Shown here in pieces: positions 9,083 through 19,146 of a stretch of 32,498 nucleotides of DNA. Made by a program: the position numbers and the translations under genes. This stretch comes from an uncultured Gammaproteobacteria bacterium (GTDB taxonomy: Bacteria > Pseudomonadota > Gammaproteobacteria > Arenicellales > JAANXG01). The notes beneath the pieces were generated by a model, which saw only the letters and a program-made list of their open reading frames with translations, ran no database searches and was not told where the DNA came from. Within the stretch, counting starts at the first letter, position 1. Every line of letters begins with the position of its first letter. The stretch spans positions 1 through 32,498 of the forward strand of contig CAMYKW010000033.1 of assembly GCA_947259175.1 (NCBI GenBank), given 5' to 3'.

Positions 9083-9127
9083 TTATATAGGATGTCCTTC
9101 TCGCCATCTGTATGTGGTTCGTTGCAT
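9083..9127 (-). other. possible 14-codon leader ORF before ftsZ
   Basis: Directly after the ftsA stop, an AAAGGAG ribosome site is followed 4 nt later by ATG and a 14-codon frame (MQRTTYRWREGHPI), which ends 30 nt before ftsZ. The site does not serve ftsZ, which has its own. It may be a chance event or a translated leader that affects ftsZ expression; sequence alone does not decide. Confidence 0.2.
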
Positions 9128-9136
9128 CCAACTCCT

Positions 9137-10372
9137 TTAAAAGCCGCCTTGAAACCAACCCTTCATGCGCTCGAGTACTGCCTTGAATCCCGAGCGGCGA
9201 GGTCCTGCGTCGAGCTTCGGACCCTTATGTAAATTTCCGAATTGAATGAGCCCGACTCCGGTGGAATAAATCGGGTTCTTAACCACCTCATTCAGCCCGC
9301 CGATGTACTTCGGCACGCCCAACCGCACCGGCACATGAAAAACCTCTTCGGCCAATTCGATCATTCCGTCCATCTTGGAGCTGCCTCCGGTTAACACAAC
9401 CCCCGACCCGATCAGTTCTTCAAAACCGCTGCGGCGAAGCTCACCCAGCACCAACTCGTACAGCTCCTCAATACGCGGCTCGATGACTTCGGCCAAGGTA
9501 TGCCGGGACAACTTGCGCGGCGGCCGGTCGCCCACGCTCGGGGCTTCAATGCTTTCGTCGCTGCTGGCCAACTGGGTCAGCGCCGATCCGTACTTCTTTT
9601 TAATCTCCTCGGCGGACTGGGTCGGTGTGCGCAGGGCCACCGCGATGTCATTCGTCACCTGGTCGCCGGCGATGGGAATGACCGCGGTGTGACTAATCGC
9701 GCCTTCAGTGAAGATTGCGATATCGGTGGTCCCACCACCGATATCGACCAGGCACACGCCCAGGTCTTTCTCATCTTCGGTCACCGTCGACTGGCTCGAA
9801 GCCAATTGCTCGAGGATTATGTCGTCCACTTCCAGACCGCAACGACGTATGCACTTGATGATGTTCTGGGCCGCGCTGACCGCTCCGGTAATTATGTGGA
9901 CCTTTGCCTCCAACCGGACACCGCTCATGCCGATGGGTTCACGTATGCCTTCCTGGCCATCGATGATGAACTCTTGCGGCAGGATATGCAGAACCTTCTG
10001 GTCATTCGGTATCGCCAGCGCGCGCGCCGCCTCCAACACGCGCTCCACATCCTGAGCGGCGACCTCTTTATCCCGTATCGCCACCACGCCGTGGGAATTG
10101 AAACTATTGATGTGCGCTCCGGCGATACCCGCGTAAACAGAGTAAATCTGACATCCCGCCATCAACTCCGCTTCCTCTACCGCCCTTTGAATCGACTGCA
10201 CCGTGGATTCGATGTTGGCCACCACACCTTTACGCATGCCGCGCGCCGGATGATGGCCGACACCGATGATCTCTATCTCTCCCACCGGATTGACCTCCCC
10301 TACGATGGTCAATACCTTGGAGGTGCCAATATCGAGCCCTACTATGAAATGGTCATCGTTTTTCTTGGTCAT
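9137..10372 (-). CDS. ftsA: cell division protein FtsA
   Basis: FtsA is the actin-family ATPase that tethers FtsZ to the membrane and signals to the late divisome. At 411 residues it is near E. coli length (420). Visible landmarks are the phosphate-1 loop GLDIGTSKV (residues 13-21), the FtsA-specific 1C domain at about 85-165, the second phosphate loop VDIGGGTTDIAIF, the adenosine region GVVLTGGSSKMDG, and the C-terminal amphipathic helix (SGFKAVLERMKGWFQGGF) that inserts in the membrane. Its ATG overlaps the ftsQ stop as ATGA, so translation is probably coupled. FtsZ follows. Confidence 0.98.
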   Translation of the reverse strand: MTKKNDDHFIVGLDIGTSKVLTIVGEVNPVGEIEIIGVGHHPARGMRKGVVANIESTVQSIQRAVEEAELMAGCQIYSVYAGIAGAHINSFNSHGVVAIRDKEVAAQDVERVLEAARALAIPNDQKVLHILPQEFIIDGQEGIREPIGMSGVRLEAKVHIITGAVSAAQNIIKCIRRCGLEVDDIILEQLASSQSTVTEDEKDLGVCLVDIGGGTTDIAIFTEGAISHTAVIPIAGDQVTNDIAVALRTPTQSAEEIKKKYGSALTQLASSDESIEAPSVGDRPPRKLSRHTLAEVIEPRIEELYELVLGELRRSGFEELIGSGVVLTGGSSKMDGMIELAEEVFHVPVRLGVPKYIGGLNEVVKNPIYSTGVGLIQFGNLHKGPKLDAGPRRSGFKAVLERMKGWFQGGF

Positions 10373-11202
10373 GTCTCAATGTCCGCGTCTGAATTTTTTT
10401 CTGATTTCGGTTCGGGTCGTCGCGACACCGCAAGCCCGTTGGGATAGCGCAAATCGATCCGCGACAGGGCGCCAAGCTGGGTGTACAAAGAACTGTGATA
10501 AGAATCGAGGAAACGCCGCAGGCGAGACTCGACATGCCGATTGCCGAGCAGCACCTCGAATTCCAGGTCTTTCCCGTTGAAAGGCGCCGTCTCCGCCGCA
10601 TCCGTGGGCAGCAATGTCAATGTCCACGCATGGCGCTGCGTCAACGCAGCTCGCTGAATCTTGAGGCTCCAACCGGCCAGCAATGCTTGCCACTTTCGAT
10701 AACGCTCCAACATCACCCGCGACAACTTGGACGGCCCGTCCAGTTGAACCAGGTCCTTCAGGTCGGACGAAGCGGTCAAGGTGATCACATCCCCATCGAC
10801 GTTCAACCAGTTGTCCCGGCCCCAGCGGGCAACCGGGTGTTGTTCCCGCACCCGCACGTGGATACTATCCGGCCATACGCGTCGTATCGTCGCCGAGTAC
10901 ACCCAATCCATTCCGAGCACAGCACGCTCCACGTATTCCAGGTCTACCGCAAAGAAATTTCCCTCCATTGCGGTCACTACCCTGCTGCGCAGCTGTTTGG
11001 GGTCGACGTGTTCGAACGTGCCTTCGAGGCGTACCTGATCCAACTGGAATGCGCTCGGCACGAACAATCGATCCGCCACCACCGCTGCAACGGAGGTCGC
11101 CGCCAGCAAGGTTGCGGTCACCAGCAAGGTTGAGCGCCGGAAGCGAAGACGCCGCACGCTTCTGCGTTCGCGTTCCCGTCGCGCCAACGCCCGCTGCGTC
11201 AT
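10369..11202 (-). CDS. ftsQ: cell division protein FtsQ
   Basis: A bitopic divisome protein that links FtsA and FtsK upstream to FtsL, FtsB and FtsW downstream. The 277-residue product has a basic cytoplasmic tail (RRERERRSVRRLRFRR), one membrane segment at about 23-45, a POTRA domain beginning at about residue 50 (FQLDQVRLEGTFEHV) and the FtsQ beta domain with WPDSIHVRVREQHPVARW. The start is the ATG at 11202, which overlaps the ddl stop as ATGA and has GGAG 8 nt upstream; the frame extends 54 codons further into ddl but that part has no FtsQ similarity. The stop overlaps ftsA by 4 nt. Confidence 0.95.
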   Translation of the reverse strand: MTQRALARRERERRSVRRLRFRRSTLLVTATLLAATSVAAVVADRLFVPSAFQLDQVRLEGTFEHVDPKQLRSRVVTAMEGNFFAVDLEYVERAVLGMDWVYSATIRRVWPDSIHVRVREQHPVARWGRDNWLNVDGDVITLTASSDLKDLVQLDGPSKLSRVMLERYRKWQALLAGWSLKIQRAALTQRHAWTLTLLPTDAAETAPFNGKDLEFEVLLGNRHVESRLRRFLDSYHSSLYTQLGALSRIDLRYPNGLAVSRRPEPKSEKNSDADIET

Positions 11203-12107
11203 AGACTGATCTCCAGGATTCTGCGCACCAGTTGTTCGAATTCCATACCCTTGGCGCGCGCCGCCATGGGTACCAGGCTGTGATCGGTCATGCCCGGCAC
11301 CGTATTGACCTCGAGGAAATAGGGCGCGTTGTGCGCATCCAGCATCAGGTCCACGCGGCCCCATCCGGAACAGCCAAGTACCTGGAATGCGCGCAGGGAT
11401 TGCTGTTGCAGCGCCAGCTCGAAATCCGCATCGAGCCCGCTTGGACAGTTATATTTCGTGGAATCCGCTTCGTATTTGGCTGTATAGTCATAGAACGTGC
11501 GCGGCGTTTCCAGCCGGATGATCGGCAGCGCCTCGTCACCGAGTATGGCTACCGTCAATTCCGGTCCCTCAATACAACGCTCCGCGAGCACGTCGGTGCC
11601 ATATTCCCTTGCGTCGCGCCAGGCGTGCGATAACTGTTGTTGCGTAGTGACCTTGGTCACGCCGATACTCGAGCCTTCCAGCGATGGTTTAACAAAAAGC
11701 GGTAATCCGAGTTCGCGCGCCACACCAGCAAGCTCGGCTTCTTCGGTGAGCAGTCTGTATTCCGGTGTGGGTATGCCCGCGCCTTGCCACATGATCTTGG
11801 TCCGCAGTTTATCCATGGCCAACGCCGAGCCGAGCACGCCGCTCCCGGTGTAGGGTATGCCGGCGACTTCCAGCGCCCCCTGAATAACCCCGTCCTCTCC
11901 CCACCTGCCGTGCAGGGCGATGAATGCGCGGTCGGCTGCCAGCTCCTGCAACCGCCGCAGGACGTTGCGGTCGGCGTCCACGCCCACCACGTCCAGGTCA
12001 CGGGCCTGTAACGCCTGCACAATTCTGGCGCCGCTGTTCAACGACACTTCTCTTTCGGCCGACAATCCACCCATGAGCACTGCTATTTTTCCGAAATCTT
12101 CATTCAC
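11199..12107 (-). CDS. ddl: D-alanine--D-alanine ligase
   Basis: An ATP-grasp ligase that joins two D-Ala to make the dipeptide MurF adds to the peptidoglycan precursor. Visible signatures include HGRWGEDGVIQG, the ATP-grasp segment KPSLEGSSIGVTKV, the loop YDYTAKYEADSTKY and the C-terminal FLEVNTVPGMTDHSLVP with the metal-binding Glu and Asn. The GTG at 12107 is chosen: it overlaps the murB stop as GTGA and gives [20 protein letters not shown], a proper DdlB N-terminus. Upstream in-frame sequence lies inside murB and is out of family. Length is 302 residues (E. coli DdlB 306). The weak ribosome site suggests dependence on coupling to murB. Confidence 0.96.
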   Translation of the reverse strand: MNEDFGKIAVLMGGLSAEREVSLNSGARIVQALQARDLDVVGVDADRNVLRRLQELAADRAFIALHGRWGEDGVIQGALEVAGIPYTGSGVLGSALAMDKLRTKIMWQGAGIPTPEYRLLTEEAELAGVARELGLPLFVKPSLEGSSIGVTKVTTQQQLSHAWRDAREYGTDVLAERCIEGPELTVAILGDEALPIIRLETPRTFYDYTAKYEADSTKYNCPSGLDADFELALQQQSLRAFQVLGCSGWGRVDLMLDAHNAPYFLEVNTVPGMTDHSLVPMAARAKGMEFEQLVRRILEISL

Positions 12108-13024
12108 TTGCGTTCGCCCATTATTCGAATCTCGGGCTCCAGTAATACGCCATGTTTTTCCAGCACCTCCCGCTGTACCCGCTGCACCAGAACCTCTATT
12201 TGTTCCGCCGTCGCCCCGCCGCGGTTCTCGATGAAATTGGCATGTCGTTGCGACACACAGGCCCGCCCTTCGCACACGCCTTTCATTCCGCAGGATTCGA
12301 TCAATCTTGCCGCGTAGTCCCCGGGCGGATTGCGGAATACCGAACCGGCGCTTGGCACTCGAATCGGCTGCGTTTGCGCGCGTTTGGCCAAAAGAGTCTT
12401 GATTCTCTGCCGCCCGGCCGCCACATCGCCGGGGCTTAAGTTCAATTCGGCGGCGATAAACCACTCGTTCGGCCGCGGCGCGACGACTGTCCGATACCCG
12501 ATCTCGAACTCACCGGGAAGTCTCCGGTGGACGCGCCCGCTCCGGTCCACGGTTTCCGCCGCAGTCACCACCTGCCAGGTCTCGGAACCGAAGGCGCCGG
12601 CGTTCATCGCCAGCGCGCCGCCCAAGGTGCCGGGTATCCCGGCGAAAAACTCGGCCCCGCTCAGTCCGGCGCGCACGCTGTAGCGGGCAATCCTTGCCCC
12701 CGGCACGCCCGCCTCCGCATAGATCCCTGCGGCACCGAGCCGATGGATTTCGTTCAGCGCTCTATGAGTGGCGATGATCACGCCGCGGATTCCGCCGTCG
12801 CGCACCAACAGGTTGCTGCCCAATCCCGCCCACGTCACCGGCACGTTCGGAGAAAGTTCGCTTAGAAAACAGATCAAATCATCGCGATCCGCCGGCGTAT
12901 AGAACTGATCCGCCGGACCCCCGACACGCCAACTGGTGTGTTTCGACATCGGCTCGTCATATCTCAGTTCGCCCCGGATCATTGCTTGCGTGTCCACCTG
13001 GTGTTTGAGTGCGGCCGTCATCAT
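12104..13024 (-). CDS. murB: UDP-N-acetylenolpyruvoylglucosamine reductase MurB
   Basis: A flavoenzyme that reduces UDP-GlcNAc-enolpyruvate to UDP-MurNAc with NADPH. The FAD-binding segments are visible ([41 protein letters not shown]), together with the catalytic Ser in SAGSVFRNP and the C-terminal Glu in LEPEIRIMG. The length of 306 residues and the SAGSVFRNP arrangement fit the short (type II) MurB rather than the 342-residue E. coli form. The ATG overlaps the murC stop as ATGA (a second ATG follows at once), and its stop overlaps ddl by 4 nt. Confidence 0.96.
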   Translation of the reverse strand: MMTAALKHQVDTQAMIRGELRYDEPMSKHTSWRVGGPADQFYTPADRDDLICFLSELSPNVPVTWAGLGSNLLVRDGGIRGVIIATHRALNEIHRLGAAGIYAEAGVPGARIARYSVRAGLSGAEFFAGIPGTLGGALAMNAGAFGSETWQVVTAAETVDRSGRVHRRLPGEFEIGYRTVVAPRPNEWFIAAELNLSPGDVAAGRQRIKTLLAKRAQTQPIRVPSAGSVFRNPPGDYAARLIESCGMKGVCEGRACVSQRHANFIENRGGATAEQIEVLVQRVQREVLEKHGVLLEPEIRIMGERK

Positions 13025-14424
13025 AGGCGCTTATCCCCGCAGCCCTCGCCGGCCAGTTGTTTTGACGCTTGACCGATATCGCCCGCGCCCAAAGTCAAAA
13101 TCACATCCTGGTCCCGCACGATGGACGACAGCGCCCGCGGCAAATCCGCCAAAGTCTGGATGAAAATCGGATCGGTCCGGCCCCGTGCACGAATGGATCG
13201 GCATAACGCACGTCCGTCCGCGCCGCTTATCGTTCGTTCGCCGGCAGCGTACACCTCGGTAATGATCAGCGGGTCGTAGTCAGCCAACACCTGACTGAAG
13301 TCATCAATAAGATCCCGCGTACGCGTGTAGCGATGAGGTTGAAATACAACCACCAGCCGTCGCTGCGGCCAACTCTCGGCGGCTGCCTGTAAAGTCGCCT
13401 GGATCTCGCGCGGATGGTGGGCATAATCATCCACCAACAGCGCCGAACCCTGATCAAATTTAATTTCGCCGCGTATATCGAAGCGACGGTCTATGCCTTG
13501 AAATTCACGCAATCCCTCCACCAGCGCCGATTCCGGCACACCCAGTTCGTCCCCCACCGCGATCGCGGCCAATGCATTGCCCACGTTGTGCCGTCCCGGC
13601 ATCGGCAGTTCGACGGCCAATGGATTTCCGTGACCTGGACGCATCACATCGAAATGCATTGCCGGCCCTTGCTGCCGGATATTTACGGCGTAAAAGTCCG
13701 CCGCCGGGGTGGTGCCGTACGTGCGTATCGGCTTTCTCACCTGGGGGCTGATCTCTCGCACCACCGGATCGTCCGCACACAGAACCGCCAGTCCGTAAAA
13801 CGGGAGATTCTTGAGGAAATCGACGAATGTCTGCTTGAGTACACCAAAGTCCCTCTCGTAGGTATCCATATGGTCCGCGTCTATGTTGGTCACCACCGCT
13901 ATCAGCGGCTGCAGATGCAAAAACGACGCATCGCTCTCGTCCGCTTCGGCCACCAGGTATTCGCCACTACCCAGTTTGGCGTTGGACTCGGTGCTTTTTA
14001 CTTGCCCGCCGACGACGAAGGTAGGATCCAAGCCACCCCGGGCGAGGACGCTGGCCACCAGACTCGTCGTGGTGGTTTTACCGTGGGTTCCGGCGACCGC
14101 GATACCTTTTCTAAAACGCATCAATTCGGCAAGCATTTCCGCCCGCGGAATAACGGGAATCTTGACCAGCAACGCGGCCTCAACTTCCGGATTGTTTTCC
14201 TTGACCGCCGTCGACGTAACGACTACATCACAGTCCTGCACCAAAGCCGCGTCATGCCCGATGCGCACGTCGGCCCCGAATTTCCGCAAGCGCCCGGTGG
14301 CGCTGTTTTCCGCCAGATCCGAGCCGGAGACTCTATAGCCCAGGTTGATCAATACCTCGGCGATGCCGCTCATGCCACTGCCTCCGATGCCCACGAAATG
14401 TATTCGTTGAACGCGGTCACGCAC
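13021..14424 (-). CDS. murC: UDP-N-acetylmuramate--L-alanine ligase MurC
   Basis: The first Mur ligase, adding L-Ala to UDP-MurNAc with ATP. An N-terminal Rossmann domain ([18 protein letters not shown]) binds the UDP sugar. The ATP loop is GTHGKTTTT at residues 112-120, and [12 protein letters not shown] and DYAHHPREI are typical MurC signatures. At 467 residues it is slightly shorter than the E. coli enzyme (491). The start is GTG at 14424, with GGAGGT 5 nt upstream inside the murG end; the two genes overlap by 8 nt. The stop overlaps murB. Confidence 0.97.
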   Translation of the reverse strand: MRDRVQRIHFVGIGGSGMSGIAEVLINLGYRVSGSDLAENSATGRLRKFGADVRIGHDAALVQDCDVVVTSTAVKENNPEVEAALLVKIPVIPRAEMLAELMRFRKGIAVAGTHGKTTTTSLVASVLARGGLDPTFVVGGQVKSTESNAKLGSGEYLVAEADESDASFLHLQPLIAVVTNIDADHMDTYERDFGVLKQTFVDFLKNLPFYGLAVLCADDPVVREISPQVRKPIRTYGTTPAADFYAVNIRQQGPAMHFDVMRPGHGNPLAVELPMPGRHNVGNALAAIAVGDELGVPESALVEGLREFQGIDRRFDIRGEIKFDQGSALLVDDYAHHPREIQATLQAAAESWPQRRLVVVFQPHRYTRTRDLIDDFSQVLADYDPLIITEVYAAGERTISGADGRALCRSIRARGRTDPIFIQTLADLPRALSSIVRDQDVILTLGAGDIGQASKQLAGEGCGDKRL

Positions 14425-15487
14425 TTAGGACCTCCATACATGCCTCGGCAACCCGCGCCGCCGCGTCGGGCCTGGCGAAACGCCGCGCACGCCGTGCCAT
14501 ATCAATGGTGGCCGTACGCCCGTGGTGTAAGCGGCCGATTGTTTCGATCAACTTTTCGGCGCTGAGGTCCTGTTGTTGAATTGCAATCGCCGCATGGTGG
14601 TTGACCAGGAAACGCGCGTTGGCGGTCTGATGATCACCCACCGCGTAGGGAAACGGCACAAAGATCGCCGCCACCCCCGCGGCACTGACTTCCGCCACGG
14701 TCATCGCCCCGGCCCGGCACACCACCACGTCGGCCCAACCGTAGGCATGCGCCATATCGTCGATGAACTCATCCACCCGCACCGAAAGTCCGCGTTCACG
14801 ATAGGCGGCATTGACTGCCCCGGCGTTACCCGCCCCGGCTTGATGCCAGACGTCCGGCATTGGCTGAAGCCCGCCGATTACTTCCGGCAGCAACTCATTC
14901 AATACTTTCGCGCCTTGACTGCCGCCCACGACCAGCAGCCGTAACGCACCCTGCCGGCCTGCGAGCCGGATGGCGGGGTCCTGGAGCTGTGCGATATCGG
15001 CGCGCACCGGGTTGCCCACGTACTCAGCATTCACGCCCTTGGGAAATGTATCGGGAAAACCGCTCATGACCCGCGATCCCATCCGTGCCAGAACGCGATT
15101 AGTGAGGCCGGCGATGGCGTTCGCTTCATGAATCAGCAACGGTCGACGAAGCAACCATGCGACGATTCCTCCGGGGGCGGCGACGAATCCACCCATACCC
15201 AGCAACGCAGCCGGGCGGCGGCGCAGTATCACGCCGATGGTCTGCAGCATTGCGGTAAGCAGCAAGAACGGCATGCGCAACATGCCCCACAATCCCTTGC
15301 CGCGAAGCCCGCGAATACTCACCCACTCGATGTCTATACCCGCAGCCGGCACGGATCGCGCTTCAATACCCGATTTAGTGCCCAACCAAACGATGTCGAC
15401 GCCCCGGCTGCGGAGAATCTCCGCCACTGACAGCGCTGGAAACACGTGCCCCCCGGTTCCGCCGGCCATAATCAATAATGTGCTCAT
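14417..15487 (-). CDS. murG: lipid II synthase MurG (GlcNAc transferase)
   Basis: A peripheral inner-membrane GT28 glycosyltransferase that adds GlcNAc to lipid I, forming lipid II. The N-terminal G loop [13 protein letters not shown] (residues 7-19) and the second G loop [12 protein letters not shown] are clear, and the UDP-GlcNAc site appears in [15 protein letters not shown] and [14 protein letters not shown]. Its 356 residues match the family (E. coli 355). The ATG overlaps the ftsW stop as ATGA, and the stop overlaps murC by 8 nt. Confidence 0.97.
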   Translation of the reverse strand: MSTLLIMAGGTGGHVFPALSVAEILRSRGVDIVWLGTKSGIEARSVPAAGIDIEWVSIRGLRGKGLWGMLRMPFLLLTAMLQTIGVILRRRPAALLGMGGFVAAPGGIVAWLLRRPLLIHEANAIAGLTNRVLARMGSRVMSGFPDTFPKGVNAEYVGNPVRADIAQLQDPAIRLAGRQGALRLLVVGGSQGAKVLNELLPEVIGGLQPMPDVWHQAGAGNAGAVNAAYRERGLSVRVDEFIDDMAHAYGWADVVVCRAGAMTVAEVSAAGVAAIFVPFPYAVGDHQTANARFLVNHHAAIAIQQQDLSAEKLIETIGRLHHGRTATIDMARRARRFARPDAAARVAEACMEVLSA

Positions 15488-16647
15488 CGCCTTGCTCCCG
15501 GGCGCTGCTGCGTGTCGCGGTCGACAGCGAACAACAAACCGACCGCGATACTGCTGGCGAGCAGGCTCGAACCGCCGTAACTCAGGAACGGCAGCGTCAA
15601 TCCCTTGGTGGGTAGCACGCCGGTGTTAACGCCAATATTGATTATCGACTGAATCGCGATGAGCACCCCGATGCCCTGGGCAAGGCGCGCAGCGTAAATC
15701 TCGCCTAAACGCTCCGCACGTCGCGCTATCGCGAAAGCGCGCCACAACAGAACACCGAACAGCACAATGACGAACCCCACCCCGATCAGTCCCAGTTCCT
15801 CGGCAATAACGGCAAGCAGGAAATCGGTGTCTGCATGAGGCAGATAGTAGAGTTTCTGTATACTGGCGCCCAAACCGACGCCATACCATTCGCCACGTCC
15901 AAAGGCGATCAACGCCTGCACCAGCTGAAAGCCGCTGTCGAAAGGATCCGACCACGGGTTCATGAAGCTCATCACACGCTCGGTACGGTAGGGCGAGATG
16001 ATGGTCAACAAAACCATGGCTGCGACTCCCAAAAACACACACAATAAAAAGTGCCAGAAGCGGATACCGCCGAGAAACAACATAATTCCGACCGTGAGCG
16101 TGATCACAACGAAACCGCCGAAGTCGGGCTCCAACAACAGCAACAACGCGAGCACGGCCAATACGATGCCGATCACCAGTACACCCTGGCTGAATTCACT
16201 CAGCGACTCCCGTTTGCGTGTGAGATAACCTGCGGCATAGATGATCATTGCCACCTTGGCGAATTCAGACGGCTGAATACGTATTGGCCCCAACTCAAGC
16301 CAGCGAACACTCCCGTTAACCTCGACTCCGATGCCGGGAATCAACAGCAAGGCGAGCACGGTCATGCTTGCAACCAACAACGGCTTACTGATTCGCTCCC
16401 ACCAACGAATACGAGTCAAAGACACCAGCACAATCAACGCCACGCCTACGGCGACGTGTATCGCGTGTCGCAACAGGTGTTGAACGCTGGCCGCCAGGGA
16501 ATGATTGGCGCCTGCAATGGTCGCCGAGTACACCATCACCAAGCTGAAACACAGCATCGCGATCAGCACGCCTGTCAACCAACGATCGATGCTGGGTAAC
16601 GGAGCGGCATCACGGGAGCGAACCGCATGAGACATAGAGGAAGTCAC
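15484..16647 (-). CDS. ftsW: septal peptidoglycan polymerase FtsW (SEDS family)
   Basis: A SEDS-family membrane protein that polymerises lipid II into glycan at the septum together with FtsI. About ten hydrophobic segments are visible. Family landmarks are GSVRWLELGPIRIQPSEFAK (residues 112-131), LLEPDFGG (171-178), GRGEWYGVGLG and HADTDFLLAVIAEELG, where Asp275 is the likely catalytic Asp of the SEDS fold. Length is 387 residues. The GTG start overlaps the murD stop as GTGA and has AGGAG 8 nt upstream; an ATG four codons in is an alternative. Confidence 0.96.
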   Translation of the reverse strand: MTSSMSHAVRSRDAAPLPSIDRWLTGVLIAMLCFSLVMVYSATIAGANHSLAASVQHLLRHAIHVAVGVALIVLVSLTRIRWWERISKPLLVASMTVLALLLIPGIGVEVNGSVRWLELGPIRIQPSEFAKVAMIIYAAGYLTRKRESLSEFSQGVLVIGIVLAVLALLLLLEPDFGGFVVITLTVGIMLFLGGIRFWHFLLCVFLGVAAMVLLTIISPYRTERVMSFMNPWSDPFDSGFQLVQALIAFGRGEWYGVGLGASIQKLYYLPHADTDFLLAVIAEELGLIGVGFVIVLFGVLLWRAFAIARRAERLGEIYAARLAQGIGVLIAIQSIINIGVNTGVLPTKGLTLPFLSYGGSSLLASSIAVGLLFAVDRDTQQRPGARR

Positions 16648-18023
16648 GCGGATTGCTCCTTTACCAGGGTGCGGAACACATCACCCCGATGTTCGAAATT
16701 GTCGAACATGTCGAAACTGGCGCAAGCGGGCGACAGCATCACGACATCGCCGTTCCGCGCCAACCTACCGGCCATCTGAACCGCCTCGCACAAGCTGTCA
16801 ACGAAATGACACGGGGTTACGTCCTCGATGACGCGGGCGATGGCGGCCGCATCCTGGCCCAACAGCACCGCCGCGCGCACATGTTGCGCGGCCGCGGGGG
16901 CGAGTGGAGAAAAATCCGCCGCTTTGCCGTCACCGCCGGCGATCAGAATCACCGGCGCATCACTGCCGCTCAACGCCGCAACCGTGGCGCCCACGTTGGT
17001 TGCCTTTGAGTCGTTTACCCAGCGCACCCCGTCGTGATCCAACACCAACTCGGTGCGGTGAGGCAGTCCCGCAAACCGCCGCACTGCATTCACCATGTCG
17101 GTGGACGACACACCGGCGACACTAGCCAATGCCATCGCCGCCAGCACGTTGGCAAGGTTATGGCCACCGAACAGCGGCACTTGCTCGCGCTGCATTAACG
17201 CGTGTCCGCCTTGAGCCAACCATATGCTGCGGCCCCGCGTTATCAACCCAAATTCGTCATCGCGTTGTGGGTTCGAGAATCCGAAGGTGACCACGGAACG
17301 TGACGGCGGAACCAGCTCCAGCGTCGCCGGATCGTCGCGATTCACCACCGCCACTCCCTCGCCGTGAAAGATTCTAGCCTTGGCCTGCGCGTAGGCACTG
17401 ATGTCGGGGTAGCGGTCCATATGGTCGGGACTCACATTCAATACCGCTGCAGCCTTCGGATGCAGGCTCGACGTCGTCTCCAGCTGGAAGCTGGATAACT
17501 CCAGAACATACCAATCCGGCACCGGCCGCGTCGGGGCCAGCAGATCCAGCACCGGCACGCCGATGTTGCCGCCCACGGGCGCATCCAGCCCCGCCGTGCG
17601 ACACATCGCACCGACCAGCGCGGTGACCGTGCTCTTTCCATTTGAGCCCGTTACCGCGATGACCGGAACCTGTGCATACCTTGCGAACAACTCCACGTCA
17701 CCGGCTATTTCCGCGCCGCTTTGATGCGCCTGTTGTATTTCCGGCTCGGCGATCGACACACCGGGGCTAACCAGCACCAGGTCGGCATCCGCCCAATATT
17801 TTGAGTGCAATCCGACGTGTACGGGCACATCGGGAAACTGCACCATGAGTTGCGCTTTCATGGGTGGCTCCGTGCGCGAATCCACTACCTGGACTTTGTA
17901 TCCATGGCTCGTCAGGAAACGTACGCAACTCAGCCCGGTCTTACCGAGTCCCACCACAACCGCGGATTGCCGAACACGGGCCACGTCAGTCGCCTCTTCG
18001 CAGAATTGAAGCGCAGCGGTCAT
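16644..18023 (-). CDS. murD: UDP-N-acetylmuramoylalanine--D-glutamate ligase MurD
   Basis: The second Mur ligase, adding D-Glu. An N-terminal Rossmann motif VVVGLGKTGLSC is followed by the ATP loop GSNGKST (about residues 126-132), SSFQLETTSSLHPKAAAVLN, NVSPDHMDRY and the C-terminal NDSKATNVGAT motif that marks MurD. The ATG at 18023 is preferred because AAGG lies 8 nt upstream; an ATG at 18041 would add six residues and has no ribosome site. The 40-nt gap from mraY is the only real break in the coupled run from rsmH to ftsA. Length is 459 residues against 438 in E. coli, the extra being an N-terminal extension. Confidence 0.95.
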   Translation of the reverse strand: MTAALQFCEEATDVARVRQSAVVVGLGKTGLSCVRFLTSHGYKVQVVDSRTEPPMKAQLMVQFPDVPVHVGLHSKYWADADLVLVSPGVSIAEPEIQQAHQSGAEIAGDVELFARYAQVPVIAVTGSNGKSTVTALVGAMCRTAGLDAPVGGNIGVPVLDLLAPTRPVPDWYVLELSSFQLETTSSLHPKAAAVLNVSPDHMDRYPDISAYAQAKARIFHGEGVAVVNRDDPATLELVPPSRSVVTFGFSNPQRDDEFGLITRGRSIWLAQGGHALMQREQVPLFGGHNLANVLAAMALASVAGVSSTDMVNAVRRFAGLPHRTELVLDHDGVRWVNDSKATNVGATVAALSGSDAPVILIAGGDGKAADFSPLAPAAAQHVRAAVLLGQDAAAIARVIEDVTPCHFVDSLCEAVQMAGRLARNGDVVMLSPACASFDMFDNFEHRGDVFRTLVKEQSA

Positions 18024-18063
18024 ACATCCACCCTTAACCATAATGTATAGCGCAGTACATCCA

Positions 18064-19146
18064 TTAGCGTATCTTCAATGTTGCCAGACCCACGAGTACG
18101 AGGATCAGACTGATGATCCAGAACCGCACGCTGACCCGCGGTTCCGGCCACCCCTTAAGTTCAAAATGATGATGCAGTGGCGCCATGCGAAAAATGCGCT
18201 TGCCCACCAATTTGAACGACGCCACCTGTAAGATGACGGAAACCGTTTCCACCACGAATATTCCGCCCATGATGACCAACACGATTTCCTGGCGGACCAC
18301 AACGGCCACCGTCCCCAACGATGCACCGAGCGCCAACGCTCCGATATCTCCCATGAACACTTGGGCGGGATAGGTGTTAAACCAGAGGAATCCCAAGCCG
18401 GCGCCCACCAGCGCCGAGCAGAAAACCAGCACCTCCCCGGTTCCAGGTATGTAAGGTATCGCTAGGTAGTTTGCGAATACGCTGTGGCCGGTGACGTAGG
18501 CGAATATTCCCAGTCCTCCGGCGACCAGAACCGTGGGCATTATCGCCAGGCCGTCGAGGCCGTCGGTAAGGTTGACGGCGTTGCTGGAACCGACGATCAC
18601 CAAATAGGTCAATACAATAAACCAGGGGCCCATGGTGATCGCCACTTCCTTGAAAAATGGCACGATTAATGCGGTCTCCAACGGTGATTGCGCGCTGAAG
18701 TAAAGAAACAGCGCACTGGCGAGCCCCGCGAGGCTCTGCCAGAAGAACTTGGCCCGTGCGCCGATACCCCGCGGATTTTTCTCAATAAGCTTACGATAAT
18801 CGTCGACCCATCCTATGACCCCGAACGACAGACAGGTGAACAGCACCACCCATACGAAACGATTCGCCAGGTCAGCCCACAACAACGTGGTGGCGATCAC
18901 CGACACCAGTATCAACGCACCGCCCATGGTGGGCGTGCCGACTTTTTCAAAGTGAGTTGGGGGACCATCCTGGCGAACGGTCTGCCCGATCTGGTGGTGG
19001 CTCAGCTTGCGGATCATCATGGGTCCAAGCACAAAACACACGACCAAAGCTGTGATTACGCCACAAATACCGCGGAACGTGAGATAACGAAACACGTTGA
19101 ACACGCTAAATTCATTCGCCAGATAATCGAACAAGTAAAGCAGCAT
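18064..19146 (-). CDS. mraY: phospho-MurNAc-pentapeptide translocase MraY
   Basis: The polytopic enzyme that moves phospho-MurNAc-pentapeptide onto undecaprenyl phosphate, making lipid I. It has exactly the usual 360 residues and about ten membrane segments. The Mg and active-site acidic motifs are WVDDYRK (113-119, with Asp115 and Asp116) and NLTDGLDG (192-199); the conserved HHHFE triplet is near the C-terminus ([12 protein letters not shown]). Its ATG overlaps the murF stop by one base (TAATG). Confidence 0.98.
   Translation of the reverse strand: MLLYLFDYLANEFSVFNVFRYLTFRGICGVITALVVCFVLGPMMIRKLSHHQIGQTVRQDGPPTHFEKVGTPTMGGALILVSVIATTLLWADLANRFVWVVLFTCLSFGVIGWVDDYRKLIEKNPRGIGARAKFFWQSLAGLASALFLYFSAQSPLETALIVPFFKEVAITMGPWFIVLTYLVIVGSSNAVNLTDGLDGLAIMPTVLVAGGLGIFAYVTGHSVFANYLAIPYIPGTGEVLVFCSALVGAGLGFLWFNTYPAQVFMGDIGALALGASLGTVAVVVRQEIVLVIMGGIFVVETVSVILQVASFKLVGKRIFRMAPLHHHFELKGWPEPRVSVRFWIISLILVLVGLATLKIR

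Noticed and set aside
9500-10447. 315-codon plus-strand frame opposite ftsA
   Set aside because: Antisense to ftsA, no recognisable motif; arises from GC-rich codon bias.
13414-14565. 383-codon plus-strand frame opposite murC
   Set aside because: Exactly antisense to a strongly conserved gene; low-complexity His/Arg-rich translation with no family resemblance.
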